A stretch of DNA of 64,000 bases from Zhengitettix transpicula (taxonomy: Eukaryota > Arthropoda > Insecta > Orthoptera > Tetrigidae). The notes beneath the pieces were generated by a model, which ran no database searches, was not told the DNA's origin, and saw only the letters and a list, made by a program, of their open reading frames with translations. The stretch is taken from positions 90,202,947-90,266,946 of the forward strand of contig CM073590.1 in the NCBI GenBank assembly GCA_037074705.1, given 5' to 3'. A program made the position numbers and the translations under genes. Positions within the stretch are counted from its first letter, which is position 1. The number at the start of each line of letters is the position of its first letter. Of this stretch, positions 33,646 to 45,430 are shown piece by piece.

Positions 33646-35285
33646 AGCAGAATAGCAATCTATTCCATTAAGGCCTTATACAATAAACGTAAAAATCGCT
33701 CTATTCCAGGGAGACGGCTATCGACGCCTTCGCATCTGACTAAAGAAAATTTTGTAGAGTAGGAGGAGAAAGTGAAAAGGGATGTTTTGTTCGGAGTTTG
33801 TAGGGAACTTAAGCTTTTTAAGTGGAAAGAAATAGGGGTTCTGAATGACGTTCGGGCGTTTGTAAGATGGGTTTGGTTGTCCGGACTTAAAGGGGAGGTT
33901 TGTGGATGATTAAATATTATTGAATTCAAAATTTCGGGTTGATTTAGGCTCCGTTGGGAAATATTTTTATAATCTGTTTCTTTTAATTTCTGTTTTCAAG
34001 GAATTCATTCTGTGCAGAGTATGAAAGTGTTATCGAAGGCAAATCGATGGCTGTAATCCCGTGAATCCTCACTTAATGTTTTTTAGCCGCCTATATTAAT
34101 ATTACGTGATTCTGGTCTTCTTTTACGCGGATCAAGACTTTCCTGCACGTCCCAACCAAGTCAGTCAGCCCACATTAACAGGGAATACAATCATATTTAA
34201 TGGTAGGAGAATTTTTTATACTGATGTTCCTGTGGAGAAAATTCCGAGTCAAGAAAATGGTTTTAATTTTGAATTTGTTAGCGATTCTATGAATTTTTTT
34301 TATATTTAGGAACGTTGGGTAGGTATGTAGAGAATTTATCCTAAAACAATTTATGTGTATTTAGAATTTATTGAATTACTACGGAGATTTTCTTATTACA
34401 TTGGATGAAAATAAATGTACTCATCTTTTATTCCTAGGCCAATTATCATTTATAGGCAAATAGAGTTTTTACCCACACAATTAAAATAATGTTTCTTACT
34501 AATTTAAAACCTTAGACGTCAGACGAAAAACAACAACATAGAATTTGTTATATTTTGAAAAAATAAATCACAACATACTCAGAAATATATTAACGACAGT
34601 TTGTAAAGAATCATCTAAATTGCAATGACCTGAAATAAACACTCCAACATAGTTAACAGTAGGAGGCTCATTGATTTTCTGTTACCATACCTGGACGAGA
34701 GGATGCAATATGTCTAGTGAAATAGCTTCCGTTCTCAGTCCGTCACATCTCAAGGATGCATTCAAGACCTATGTCCATTACTTTGTACTAAAAATGCATA
34801 TTAGTCGATACTTCACACCCAATTTTATTCAGATTATATGGTGAATCTATTCACCCATAAACACGATTAAGAATTTCTCAGTTCTTCAAGAAGATCAGAG
34901 ATGATAAAATTGAACTAAGAAAATTTTTCTGTTTAGTCAGCACGTATTACATCAATTTCAGTTAATACAGTAATACTATAGTGGTGTCTTTATATTTAAT
35001 TGAGATGTCTTAGATTTAAATTTTAACTAATTAACCAAATAATTAAAAGACTAGAAAACAAGTTATTCTAATTTAATTTAAATCAAACTAACAATAACCT
35101 TCTTCTCATTTAATGTGCTTAGTAATGTTTGGTCTCGTTAAATACTTAGTGGCTTTTGACTATAACTCCACACCAACACAGGATTGTGCTTCCCGACAGT
35201 ATAAAGGAGTTGATATCCCTAAGTAATAGACTTAGACGGTATTTACACCGAATTAGATTGCAAATATACTAAACATATATGAACA
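33646..35285. other. Spacer with two unrecognised open frames
   Basis: A minus-strand ATG frame at 33,660-33,929 (89 codons, rich in S, T and F) and a plus-strand frame at 34,106-34,309 (67 codons) show no domain. The first may be a fragment of a neighbouring element. The rest is AT-rich. Confidence 0.3.
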
Positions 35286-35674
35286 GACTTTCATCAGAGA
35301 AAGTACCAGAACACACTGAAGCAGAAACGGGACAAGTCAGCTTTGGCACCTTTACACGCTCCACTTAGGAGACGGGAGGTATACCAAATACAAACACTTC
35401 ACGGACCCGCAGTCCTATCCTATTCCGACTCGTAAGAAACTTAACTGCTGGACGACAGTTTAGAGGCCGCATTCCAATTGAATGACGATCCTTCAGATCC
35501 TATATTCACACAAGAAACGGGCCAGGTGGTTACAAGTTGCTAGCCCAAGAAGTTGCTAAACCTCTACGGCATACAAACATAGATGAAATACGACCAACTC
35601 ACCCCATTACGGCGCCTGGCCCGGATGGGATTCAGAATCGACTGCTCAAACAGCTCTCCCTCCGCGCACTCTAA

Positions 35675-36293
35675 GGCCTAGTACACACTTGTATACGAAG
35701 TCGAGCGATTTGGTATCTAGACAATGTCTATTGACTTTTGAGCGACAAATTCTTGTATATAGACACGATTTTAGATCAAAATTCTCGGAATTGTTAGACA
35801 TTGTTGCGCAATATTTCGTAGTGAAGACGTTTTTGTAGAAATGGTCCCCAGATGAGAGTTATAGAGAACGCTTCGTTAATTTAGTTCATTTTTGCTTGTA
35901 TATTATTAAGATTTGGGCAACGTAGAAAGTTTAACTTTTAGTAGACGATTATCATCTTATTTGTGGAAAGTGACTAATCCGGAATATAAAAATCGCACTA
36001 AGAAGAAAATAATTATTGACGGACGAAGTGTCTATAAGTGACGTAAAAAAATACACTTTTTTAAAACAGATATTCATCGCGAAGAAGAGCGAGGCATCTC
36101 CTGTAAAAAATACATGTTTTGTATACGAACACCTGTTATGAATATTATTAGGTCTATGAATTCTGATAATTGTCTCCCATTTCAAACCGGAGACCAATGT
36201 TCAGCGATTTTATTCTAAAAGCGTGTCTATATACAAGAATTTGTCGCTCCATAGTCTAAATACAAAATCGCTCGACTTTGTATAGAAGTGGCC
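35675..36293. mobile_element. PIF/Harbinger-type element, 619 bp, nested in the RT relic
   Basis: The element starts GGCCTAGTACACACTTGTAT and ends in the complement of GGCCACTTCTATACAAAG. It is flanked on both sides by TAA (35,672-35,674 and 36,294-36,296), the TWA target-site duplication of PIF/Harbinger. The inverted repeats run at least 93 bases on the left (35,675-35,767) and 72 on the right (36,222-36,293), sharing aagtcgagcgatt and gagcgacaaattcttgtatatagacac, and continue imperfectly for about 30 more. It lacks a full transposase, so it is non-autonomous. Confidence 0.8.
35925..36170 (+). pseudogene. Possible MADF-domain remnant inside the PIF/Harbinger element
   Basis: The plus strand encodes SSYLWKVTNPEYKNRTKKK, which resembles the LWd...p.YKnr..+ core of MADF/Myb-like DNA-binding domains. 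After a frameshift comes DVKKYTFLKQIFIAKKSEAS, in the position of the K..+lr..f.+..kk helix, and then VYEHLL. PIF/Harbinger elements carry a second gene for a Myb/MADF-type protein that helps transposase reach DNA, so the location fits. The match is short and broken; chance cannot be ruled out. Confidence 0.42.
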
Positions 36294-36542
36294 TAAAAGA
36301 TCACTAACAATACGACTGCCAACACCAGAAACCCAGGTCGTTATATCCGCTGACGACACCGCCATCTTTGCTCAGTCGAGGTGACACTCGGCACTTAACA
36401 ATAAATTACAACGCACACTCAATACACACTCGAACCTTGGTTAACTCGAGTGCAAATTAAGGTTAACGTTGGTAATTGCGAGGGTATGGTACGCACTCCT
36501 ACTCGAAGACACTGCACAATCACCCGATTCAATTTCGAGAGA

Positions 36543-36640
36543 CATGAAAAATTTACGTCTAATTGAAAATTAATAATAAGAAAGATAGACAAATACAGAC
36601 AAAAGAAGTGATAATATAAATATCACGTAACGTTTCCTTT
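36543..36640 (+). repeat. Dispersed repeat copy related to 57-145
   Basis: It starts tgaaaaatttacgtct and ends gtgataatataaatatcacgtaacgtttc. It lies directly downstream of the Jockey-like RT relic, so it could be that element's 3' flank or a separate insertion. Confidence 0.5.
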
Positions 36641-36743
36641 CTTTACGTGTAGAAAAAACGTAAGGGCCTAAAGCGACATAACTGTACTAGTCAGTTGACA
36701 AAATTCAAAAGGTTTTTAACCATTGTAGATTAAAATTGTCCAA

Positions 36744-36775
36744 CTAAAGACGTCGTAAAAGAGGGCGAAACGTTG
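36744..36775 (+). ncRNA. Degenerate hammerhead-like motif
   Basis: CTAAAGA, 16 bases, GAAACGTTG: one change from the CUGANGA core (G to A at an essential position). GTC/GGC could form a short stem II with one bulge, and the ACGT palindrome after GAA recalls the motif at 20.3 kb. Inactive as written; possibly the end of a lost Penelope-like copy. Confidence 0.28.
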
Positions 36776-37140
36776 TAAAATTCATTTTTGTTAATCATAA
36801 TTACCATATTTTGACTCTAGGACGTATATTTACTCATTTACACTCTAAGATAATCTGCAGACCTTTATCTAACTCAGTGTAAATTCGGAGGAACAGTCTT
36901 CGTAAGAGTTTCTAAAGAATGGTAAGTGAACTTATTAGATACAGCGTTAAAGGGTTCCAAAATGGAAATAAAATACTCATATAAATAAAATATTCATATA
37001 TAATTGAGAGTAATTTTTTTTAATTAAAGTTTATACCGCTCGCGTCGACATCGTGGTCATTGGCGACCCGTGTGCTATTTACCATAGATTACATAGCGTT
37101 ACTGTTTACGTACATTCTTAACGTTAATTGCAATCGGGTT
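36776..37140. other. AT-rich spacer with a weak inverted repeat
   Basis: tttacactctaagataa (about 36,837) pairs imperfectly with ttatctaactcagtgtaaa (about 36,872-36,894). No gene. Confidence 0.35.
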
Positions 37141-37141
37141 T

Positions 37142-38460
37142 CTATATTTGGTCACTTATGTTTGCTTCCTCGATAAATTTGATGATGTTCAAGGCAGCTG
37201 TCGTTGAAGGACAGAGGTCTGCGATGTGGTGTTTTGCGATTGTATTTCTTTTGATGTCGTTGTATCTGCGGCAATAGAATAGTATATGGGGAATAGTTAG
37301 TGGTTGACTGCATTCTTCACCGGTTGATTGAGTAGATCTAGAAAATAGGAACACATGAGTACAAACTGAGTGGAGGGTTCTTACTCTTGATAGCATAACC
37401 TGATTTTTTCTGTTTATGGTTTTCGGAATTGTTATGTCTTTGTAGTGTACTAGTTCACTGTGAATTATTCCGTTGTTCTTCCTTCTCCTTTTTTCGTTCC
37501 ACCTGTTTTCTTTACAGAACTTTCAAGTTTCCTTGCTGTTGCACTGGAAGTCGTTTTCTCCGTTGTGTATGGTTCTTGATGCTACTTTTGCCAACTTGTC
37601 GGCCCTGAGTTTTCCAGGAATTCATCTATGCGCAGGGATCCATGCTAGACAGATGTTTTGATACATATTCCTTATCTTCGTGATATTGTCCCTAATGAGG
37701 TTCAATGTTTTGTTCCTTTTTTGGGGGGTTATGATATCATTGATTGCTTCCGACGAGTCTGTTAGAATGAGGTTATTGTTATCCGGGATGTTTATGCAGA
37801 GTTCAGTGGCCATGTGTATAGCTTGCACTTCAGCCGCCAGGGTCGATGACTGGTTATATAGTGTTCGAGTGCGCTGGTCAGAGCTGCTGTAGATTGCGCT
37901 CGCTACTCGTGCTGCGAACTTGGATCTATCTGCATACACTGATCTGGGATAATCGTGTTTCTTGATTAATTCATCGTGTTCCTTGACGAAGTTATCATTT
38001 TCTTGAGTTATCTTTTACTTGGTTTAGGTCTACTGGAATGTCTAAAATTTTCCACGGTGGGTTTCTTGCGAATGGGTTTTGTGCAATTTGTGGCAGAGCG
38101 ATCCTTGCTGTGTTGAGTTGTTTTTTCAGCATTTTATGGAACGGTATTGCTTCTAATACGTCCCTACTGTGGTAGTAATTTAAAGACTCTGTTTGTTGTC
38201 TGATTTGGGGGTTACTTGACTCTACAGATTTCATGGCGTACTTGATTGATAACTTTTTTCTTCTGAATGCCAGAGATAATTATTTTGTCTCTGTCCTTAG
38301 TCACGTTATTGGGGTGGATCTTATGCATCCCGATATGATTCTTAACGTCTCGTTCTGAATTTTGTTTTGTTTCTCTAATATTGCTTTATTCGCGGACTGC
38401 TAAAGGTTGGGTCCATATTCTATTTTTGCGAAAGTAATTATATTGTTATAAATTTTTAAT
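37142..38460 (-). pseudogene. Jockey/I-like non-LTR element: RT C-terminus, RNase H and terminal domain
   Basis: Minus strand, in order. IYNNIITFAKIEYGPNL with QNKIQNETLRIISG (38,460-38,330) is the RT C-terminal YG...Q...LR.I.G block. A linker follows at 38,234-37,995. RNase H spans about 37,939-37,560: YADRSK (Asp 1), EVQAIHMATEL (Glu), LILTDSSEAI (Asp 2), WIPAH and, after one stop codon, RADKLAK at 37,584-37,605 (Asp 3). Then LLSRVRTLHSVCTHVFLF and HILFYCRRYNDIKR (37,396-37,142) match the terminal RLRTGH....H.L..C zinc-type region. RNase H removes the RNA template during insertion. Only a few stops or shifts break about 440 codons, so this is the best-kept element in the window. The 5' RT and endonuclease are missing (5' truncation is typical). 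Confidence 0.85.
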
Positions 38461-38815
38461 AAGCCAATTATACCCCAATATACTAATAAAGATTACAATA
38501 AGAATTTCAACTAGCAATGGATTATCTAATAATAATAACATACTTAAATAAATTTTGTGTAATAGCTTAAATTAAATTCATGGTTTATTTAGTTACGTGA
38601 AATGATTCTGTTTAAAATCCAGAATGATAAATTTAAAACCCTATGTATACTATTAAACGATATTAGTATTGTCTGGTTATGTGAGTAGTCATGGAGGGTA
38701 ATAATTCAAAATATTATCTTCAAACTATACTACTAATATATATTTCTGACAAATTTTGCTGCTATATATTTTTTAATTCAATGAAGTGAGATAAATAAAT
38801 AATATTGTTCTTAGA
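38461..38815. other. AT-rich spacer, nothing recognised
   Basis: No gene or repeat seen. Confidence 0.5.
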
Positions 38816-38819
38816 GGTT

Positions 38820-39225
38820 TTGTTTCCAGGTCTCCGCGTATCAATATCTAGTAATTCAGTTCGAGATTTTACGAGTTTGGGAATGGAACCATCGTTAAGT
38901 TGAGGTCAACGGATATGTTTTGTAAGAAGTTTGCTAACTTTTCTTCGGCTTGTTTATTTCGAAACAGAGTGAGATATATAGCTGTTGTGGGGAACACTAC
39001 CTGACTTCATCCCACCGGCACGTATATAGAGAAGTAGCGCGACTTTTACTTTTTCAATCCCACAGGAGAGAGTGAATTTCTTTCTGTTTTGACGTCGTGT
39101 TTGTGTGGAGAAAGTTGAGACACATGAGCAGAGTTTTATCTTCCGATATTTGGAGGCAGCATTGCAATTTCTTTGCTGCGGTAGGAACGTGAATCGGAGA
39201 CATGGTGTATCACACAATCCCCATT
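38820..39225. other. Higher-complexity island, unassigned
   Basis: Balanced composition. A minus-strand ATG frame (38,954-39,217; 87 codons, rich in S, K, R and C) is unrecognised. TTTTGACGTCG near 39,091 is CRE-like. Could be regulatory, exon-like or a repeat fragment. Confidence 0.25.

Positions 39226-39228
<3 letters not shown>

Positions 39229-39269
<41 letters not shown>
39229..39269. repeat. (TA)n microsatellite
   Basis: About 20 uninterrupted TA units bordered by attaata. Confidence 0.95.
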
Positions 39270-39273
<4 letters not shown>

Positions 39274-40415
39274 GTTACAATCGTATTCAGTGTATGAAAC
39301 ATCTTGCAATATCTTTGAAACATTATTCTAATGATACAAAAGTTAAACAATGAATCACATGTACACGTCTTAAATGTTGTCGCTGATATATTTTATAATT
39401 ATTCAACATTTGGATTACTACAACTCATTTTTAAGTTTAGTTCTTGTAAGAACTTCCTCTAAAATTGTTTCCAACTAAAATTAATTTTTGTTATTATTTT
39501 TTTCATTATGTTTCTACTAATGTCCCACTATAGTTTGATTGAACTATGAAGATAAAGTATAATGAACAAATTTGAAGTATAGAAAAACCTTTATGCACGA
39601 TATTTAACCACAATAAATTATAATATTAATAATTTATTATTTTATTTATTGGACGTGATATTTTAAGTTCAAACAAATATGTGTGTTAAGAAAATACTGT
39701 ATATGGAATTATACTCGTCCTTCGATTGTGTTGTTGAATCATTGTTGTCATTATGAACACAATAGAATATTTGCTTCTTTCATAATTATAAAAAATAAAC
39801 TCGGTTTATTTATAGTGAATAAATAATGATGCACAAATATAAACCAAATTTGTTGACACAGTTTATTTAAATGTTAAACATTTAAAACAAATACACATAT
39901 TTTCAGTTAATTAACTGTATTGCTCTCATAAAACACTGTCCACTTTATATGCACTGTATTTTACGTTTATTTAGTTTCATATGGTCATTCCCATGCAGAA
40001 AATATTAATTTAAAAGCAACCGAATTTTTTATTAGAACAATTGTCGGGTTTTGATCATACAATATGTTCGTGTTCAGATATATCCTACGATAGGAACTCT
40101 TATAGGACTAACGTTAAAACCGTCAATAGCTGCTGAATTAATTGTATAATCTGAAGCTCTGAGATTCAAAATACGCAGTAAATGCGTAATTTTTGTATGC
40201 TTCCTGGTTAAAGCGCATCTCTACATTAAAAAAAATATAGATAAAAACAAAATACTTTTGCAAGTGGACTAAGTTAAACTAACAGGAAAGTTTTTTAAAA
40301 CAATTTTTATATAACATATCGGTAAATGGATTTTTATTCAGTGACATTGAGGTATTAAAAATTGTAAGCAATAAAAATTATTGAAATATTGTGTGGCCCG
40401 ATTTCTCAGTAAAAT
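39270..40415. other. AT-rich spacer, nothing recognised
   Basis: Very AT-rich. Contains the self-complementary taatattaataatttatta near 39,620 but nothing assignable. Confidence 0.5.
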
Positions 40416-40419
40416 TCTG

Positions 40420-41400
40420 TTACTATTTACTTTCAAGGTTGCCAGAAGTGGCTTTGGCCATCATTTGGAAGGCTGCTGTATCCACAAACGGGAAAATAAG
40501 AAAGATTAGAGTAGCAGAGTGACTGTAAGACTTGCCGGAAAACCTGAGATGCAGATACGGAACATCGAACCTAGTAAAAGTAATTAAAAAATTATAAGCA
40601 GTGGTCTGTGTGAGAGGCTAGTAACAATCCTGCCTGAAGGAATTTAGTGGAGGGTTCATTATTAGAAAGAAATTAACTCTCAGAAATTAAATTATTTATT
40701 CACATTGAAAGGGAATTACATAAACATTGATATTAATGATAATGATGTCGTAAGTGATACTCCTCCATATTAATCCTAATTCCAGGTTATTTTGAATTTA
40801 TCTACACAACTGAAAGAAAATCGGAGACTACTTCTCTCAGGAGTTAGAATCTAGCTGTGGCCCACAAAAATCTTACGCGAGCCCTGCGTCCAAAACATAT
40901 TAAGGCAGAACAGTCTACCCCTGCGTGAATTGCACAGCGCAAACATAATAGGCTGCAATTCCATATTTCCTGGAACGAGGAACAATGTCGTGCTGGATTT
41001 GTCCGCTGAATTCCAGTGTAGAATGGAGACTCGGTTTAATCTCTACTGTCTTACTCCAACAACTTGCCCACTTTCCTCAATCTACAGTCACGAACTAAAA
41101 GTATATCTAGCCACTACCCTCAGTCTCTAATCTCACGTCTCCGGTTTTTCAGACACCACCTCTTTTGGGTCTCGAAACAGTCTTTTTCATGGGACAATGT
41201 CCTTGCTTGATCACTTCACGTGGTACCAATTGTCTACCAGAAGGATCCTTTCCTTCTTTCCAAAACCACCACCATCCCCCGGTAACGCTTTTCAGGGAAA
41301 AAGTACACCTGCAGTTATTGATGGCCGTTAGCTTAGTCCATAAGAATTTCCATTTGCGCATGTCAAGCCAGGGTATTGAGACATAAAATTAAAGTTGTAT
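40420..41400. other. Two moderately complex blocks (40,430-40,640; 40,840-41,390)
   Basis: Frames at 40,930-41,130 and 41,165-41,386 on the plus strand and 41,149-41,361 on the minus strand are open but show no family motif. No similarity to the repeats in this window was noted. Could be old transposon DNA or regulatory sequence. Confidence 0.25.
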
Positions 41401-42400
41401 TATTAAATGAAGTTGCAAGGTATAGGCTAAAGTTAGGAAGAATTTGCTACGCCATATCGACGGGGACAGAGGACTTAATTTTAGTATACACAAGCGAGAC
41501 TATTTAATAGGGGTTATTTAATTGTATTACTTATATATTTTAATTTAATTTGCGAAAGAAAGTATCGTGAACTCTTAATATTCTCGGCTTAAGGCTGGCC
41601 AGGGAGCAATGTCCGCGGCTCAAGTAAGGAAGAATGGTAAACTGCGCGACACCCCTTCTTACAGATTAAAATATTTTGAGTGTCCGGCGAAGCTACATTT
41701 TTTGTCACAAGATTCTAGCAGGTTGGAACAAGACGCTCCAACCTCTCAATAATACCTTCCCACGCCCCTGAATTCGACCATATGGACTCCTCAGGAAGTT
41801 TGGATAATTAAAATATTGACATATGTGGAGGCACAAATCTGATTCATATTGGATAAAAAAAACCAGCAGAACCATAGACTCTGTTGGGGAAATATCGGCA
41901 AACTGATGTGTAAAGGAAACTTGTAGAGCAAGCAGGACGAAGTTAGTTTGAAGTTTTGGTTGGTAATTGGGATTTGGAGAGCGAGTTTTGGGGAAATTAT
42001 GGAGAAGTTGAATATTGGACACTTAGTTTTTAGTTTATGAAGAGTGAATTTTGGAGTGGAGGAAGTTAGTTTTAGCTTGTGGTTAGATAATTTTGGGAAG
42101 GTATAAGGTTAATTTTGGAGAAATTGTAAACAAGTAACGTTTAGTTTTCAGTTTTTCGATTTCTTCGAGAGTTAGTATTTGTTAAATTAGAGAGAAGTAT
42201 GCACTGTCCTGCCGACAAGAACCTGTAGGCCAGCTGGATGACCATTTTCCGATGAAGGCAGCACATCATACGAGAGATTGCAGAGTCCTCCGAGCTACGT
42301 GAGAATTCTACCTCCCACATCTTCATGAGCGGTAATGTACGGGAAGATAATCCCATCAAAGTCGGATCATGAAAGCCATATGACCACCGTATTTTGGCCC
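41401..42400. other. Spacer with a C-poor, G/T-rich strand-biased tract
   Basis: From about 41,930 to 42,140 the plus strand is rich in G and T with few C, built from loosely repeated words such as gaattttgga, gaagttag and tttggg. This looks like a decayed minisatellite. 42,190-42,400 is more complex and unassigned. Confidence 0.3.
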
Positions 42401-44980
42401 ACCAAAATCCTGTTAGAAACTGCCAATATTATTTTTTTTATGTTTGTAAAACAGTCGTGGATATTTCAATTGATAATAAGATCAGGATAATAATATTGTG
42501 TTAATAATATATTAATTGTTGTTACAAATATCATCCTGCCATATAATTCAATAGTTTCGGAGTTAAATAATAATAAAAAATAACTTAAAAATATACGGTA
42601 AAAATTCCTTATTATATTAAAAATAAAATCCAGGGTATTGAGGAAAATGATTTGTAAAAGAAATCGGGCGAGAAGATCAGAAAGAGAATTTAATGTAATA
42701 GCCCTTGAGAGATTTATTTGGTAGAGTTGAAGTCTTCTTTTTGTTTCTAGTGCACTCATACATTAGATGTACGTTAATATCCTTTAAAAGAGAGTCATTT
42801 GAAGTGTTTTCCAAGACAGTCTGAGCATGCATTTTTGAGATATTCTATCAATCCAGTATTGAGTATAATAAACGCATATTCAAGTATTCTTTTAGCCAAC
42901 GTTAGTGACATAGTAGTCTCTTGGACATGATATCAGCGTGCGATGTGTGTTAGTACGAGGCCCAAGCAGCAGAAAAGTTAAGCGGTTTCTTCTAGTAATT
43001 ATGGAAAATTTAATAATATAAATTGTTGCATAATTTTCCGCTGGAAAATTCTTGTTCCAATTTAAATTTCAACTGATGTATTATTCTAAGGGCCAGGGTA
43101 TTCTCAACAGTTTAGTTTTATTTATTATTTGCTTGTATATTCACTATAATTCTTATTTGCTTTAATTTTATTGGGGTTACCACATTATCAAAATAGTAAT
43201 TAATGTAACATTTTTCTTCAGTGAAATTACAATTTCAAACCCTCCACAGTATAGAAAGTGATTAAACAATATAATTTCAAAGTAACCACCAAATTTAAAC
43301 ATGACAGCATTCTCCCTCTTCTGTTCGATACCAACGCAAGAAAGGAACGGGAACTAATTAAGCGTCAATATCGAACTTTTTTATTTTCATTTCCCATGGC
43401 ATGATAAAGTTAGACGTTCTTTTCTTTATACGTTTCGCGGTTGTATCATTAACTTTGTATTAAAAACCTGACTCTTGATATAAATTCCTCGAAGTATTTC
43501 GTTAGGGGCATATTGATTGTGTCACTCTTCTTGACAACTTTGGGATCCTTTGTTTGATGTATCTAAGTATTTCCTACCGAGAGTAATTAGTGTTGCTAAA
43601 TATAATTACTTGTCAATTTATTTAAAGTCAAATTATAATTTATATGCTGTCATTGGTAATAATTTTCTATTTCTGCCTTTTATACAATACTGTTAATATG
43701 TCATATATTCTTCATAATCTCATCAGCTGATACACATTATTACATTTCCATGGCTAATGTAAATTAATTACGGCAATCACTAATTCGTTTTTGCCAACTG
43801 TTACATTTTTTAGTAGTTCATGTAATAATTTGTCTCAAAGTGCGTAGCACACATTTCAAACTGAATATTAATTTCAGCACAGTAATTTGCATACTTATAC
43901 CAAATATAATTTTCATTACAGCACTAATGCAGGTTCATGTTTATAAATTAAATTAGAAACTTACGAGAAAATAACCTAAGTCTTGAATGGTAAAAGTTAC
44001 AAAAGTAGATAGGAAAGCACCATAAATATGAGAGTAGACATTTAAAATAATTAACTTGTGAGTACAAACATAGAATATGGAGTAGTGAGGAAATAATTTC
44101 GCTAATTTACACATTACTGTGTATGTAAACAAGAGAGAATAAGTTAGGAATTCAGGACATTATAAATAAAAATTGCGAAAACAGTAATAAGCAATAATTG
44201 TAAAGTTAAGATAAAACTTTTTTATTTGTAATATAAACTAAAATTCTGTAATATCATTTCACTTTCCAAATAATACTATATTTTTGTAAAATAATTAAGG
44301 CAATAAAAAATTCACAACGAACATTTGACCGAAATCTTGAGGTTAATTGTGCTGATTGATAGCTTATCTCAGAAGTGAAATTTTTAATAAATAGATCTCG
44401 CCAGAAAGTCACAATGGACGTGAAATAAAGAATTGTAAAATATCAATTAAATAAAGAATTGTAAAGTATCAATTATAGAAACAAACAAAAAATATTAACG
44501 CCGATTTTAAAAACATTAAGAAGTAATCTGGTACCAATTTGATCCTTTGGCCAATATGAATAAGTCATACAAACCCTTTTAGTGCGTCAGTGCCCTGAAT
44601 TAAATTATCATTATGTACTTGTGCAATATATTTTATCGTATTTCATCAAGTCAATTTTTTGGTGACGTCATGACCGCATCCTACCAATTTAATAGTCACC
44701 CATTTGTTTGACTATGACATCGTGGTTTGCACATCTATTATTAACCGCAATAAGTTTGTAATTCCGTAATATCTCTAGTTTCCGAAGTGGACACTTCTAT
44801 CGATATTGCTATTACGTATAGTGCTATTTACTTTAGAACTAATGATACGATACCAAACATTTCATATCCTAGTATTCCTAGTGGTACATCGTGCGATGTG
44901 AGGTATAAGAACAACCAAAGTTCATGAAAGTTTGCTCGAGCTTGTGTACCATTCGGTCACATTAATTATTTTGGTTTGTA
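42401..44980. other. AT-rich spacer
   Basis: A minus-strand ATG frame at 42,466-42,759 (97 codons) becomes an AT-driven I/L/F run after about 30 residues and is unrecognised. A two-copy 27-bp repeat (aataaagaattgtaaa.tatcaatta) lies at 44,422-44,475. Otherwise featureless. Confidence 0.4.
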
Positions 44981-44984
44981 TCAG

Positions 44985-45430
44985 CAGAAAAAGTTTCAAA
45001 TATAGACGTTGATAATTAACGGTAGAGACCAGAAGCTCGGATACAATGTCAATCCAAAAATATCGAGCAATTTGCGTCTCCAAAGCACTCAAAACTGTCT
45101 CGGTTCAGTTTCTTGACAGAACTGATAACCATGATAAAATCTTCTCACTTTTTTCTTATTATATCACAAGAACAATGAAACACTTTCACGCTTTCGGGCT
45201 AAAAGTGAGTGAATATATCTGTTGCAATATGTGTTATTCTAAACCAATAACTTCCAATAAAATCTCCTTTACAAGTATACCGACAATTACCGTATTACCC
45301 ATTTCATTTAGCTCATTTCAGTACAGACTTGGTTTTGTGCGGCATGGCAGCAACGAAGACATTAACCAAAATGTAGTAAAGTTTTGGGGTCTCATACCCT
45401 GCAACCCTCCCTCCGGAGGTCTGTAACAGC
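44985..45430 (+). other. ATG-initiated 126-codon open frame, unrecognised
   Basis: The frame 45,046-45,426 starts with ATG in an acceptable context (acaATGt) and is the longest ATG-started frame in the window that is not repeat-derived. The predicted protein has no signal peptide, membrane segment or motif I recognise, and composition is not clearly coding. It lies in a moderately complex segment. It could be a lineage-specific small gene, an exon or chance. Confidence 0.2.

Larger units (their letters stand above)
35290..36545 (+). pseudogene. Jockey-like RT pseudogene, interrupted by a DNA transposon
   Basis: The 5' part (to 35,674) gives LEAAFQLNDDPSDPIFTQ, the linker before the RT fingers, then ITAPGPDGIQNRLLKQL, whose GPDGI (about 35,615-35,630) is the conserved RT motif 1-2. 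The 3' part (from 36,297) gives TQVVISADDTAIFAQSR with ADD at 36,349-36,357 (catalytic motif C, Y replaced by S), followed by the NKLQ..L helix. About 100 codons between the two motifs are missing, more than the insertion explains, so the RT had an internal deletion as well. Stops are present in both parts. Confidence 0.75.

Noticed and set aside
35952..36197. Minus-strand 81-codon frame inside the PIF/Harbinger element
   Set aside because: The plus strand shows the MADF-like pattern; the minus frame has no motif.
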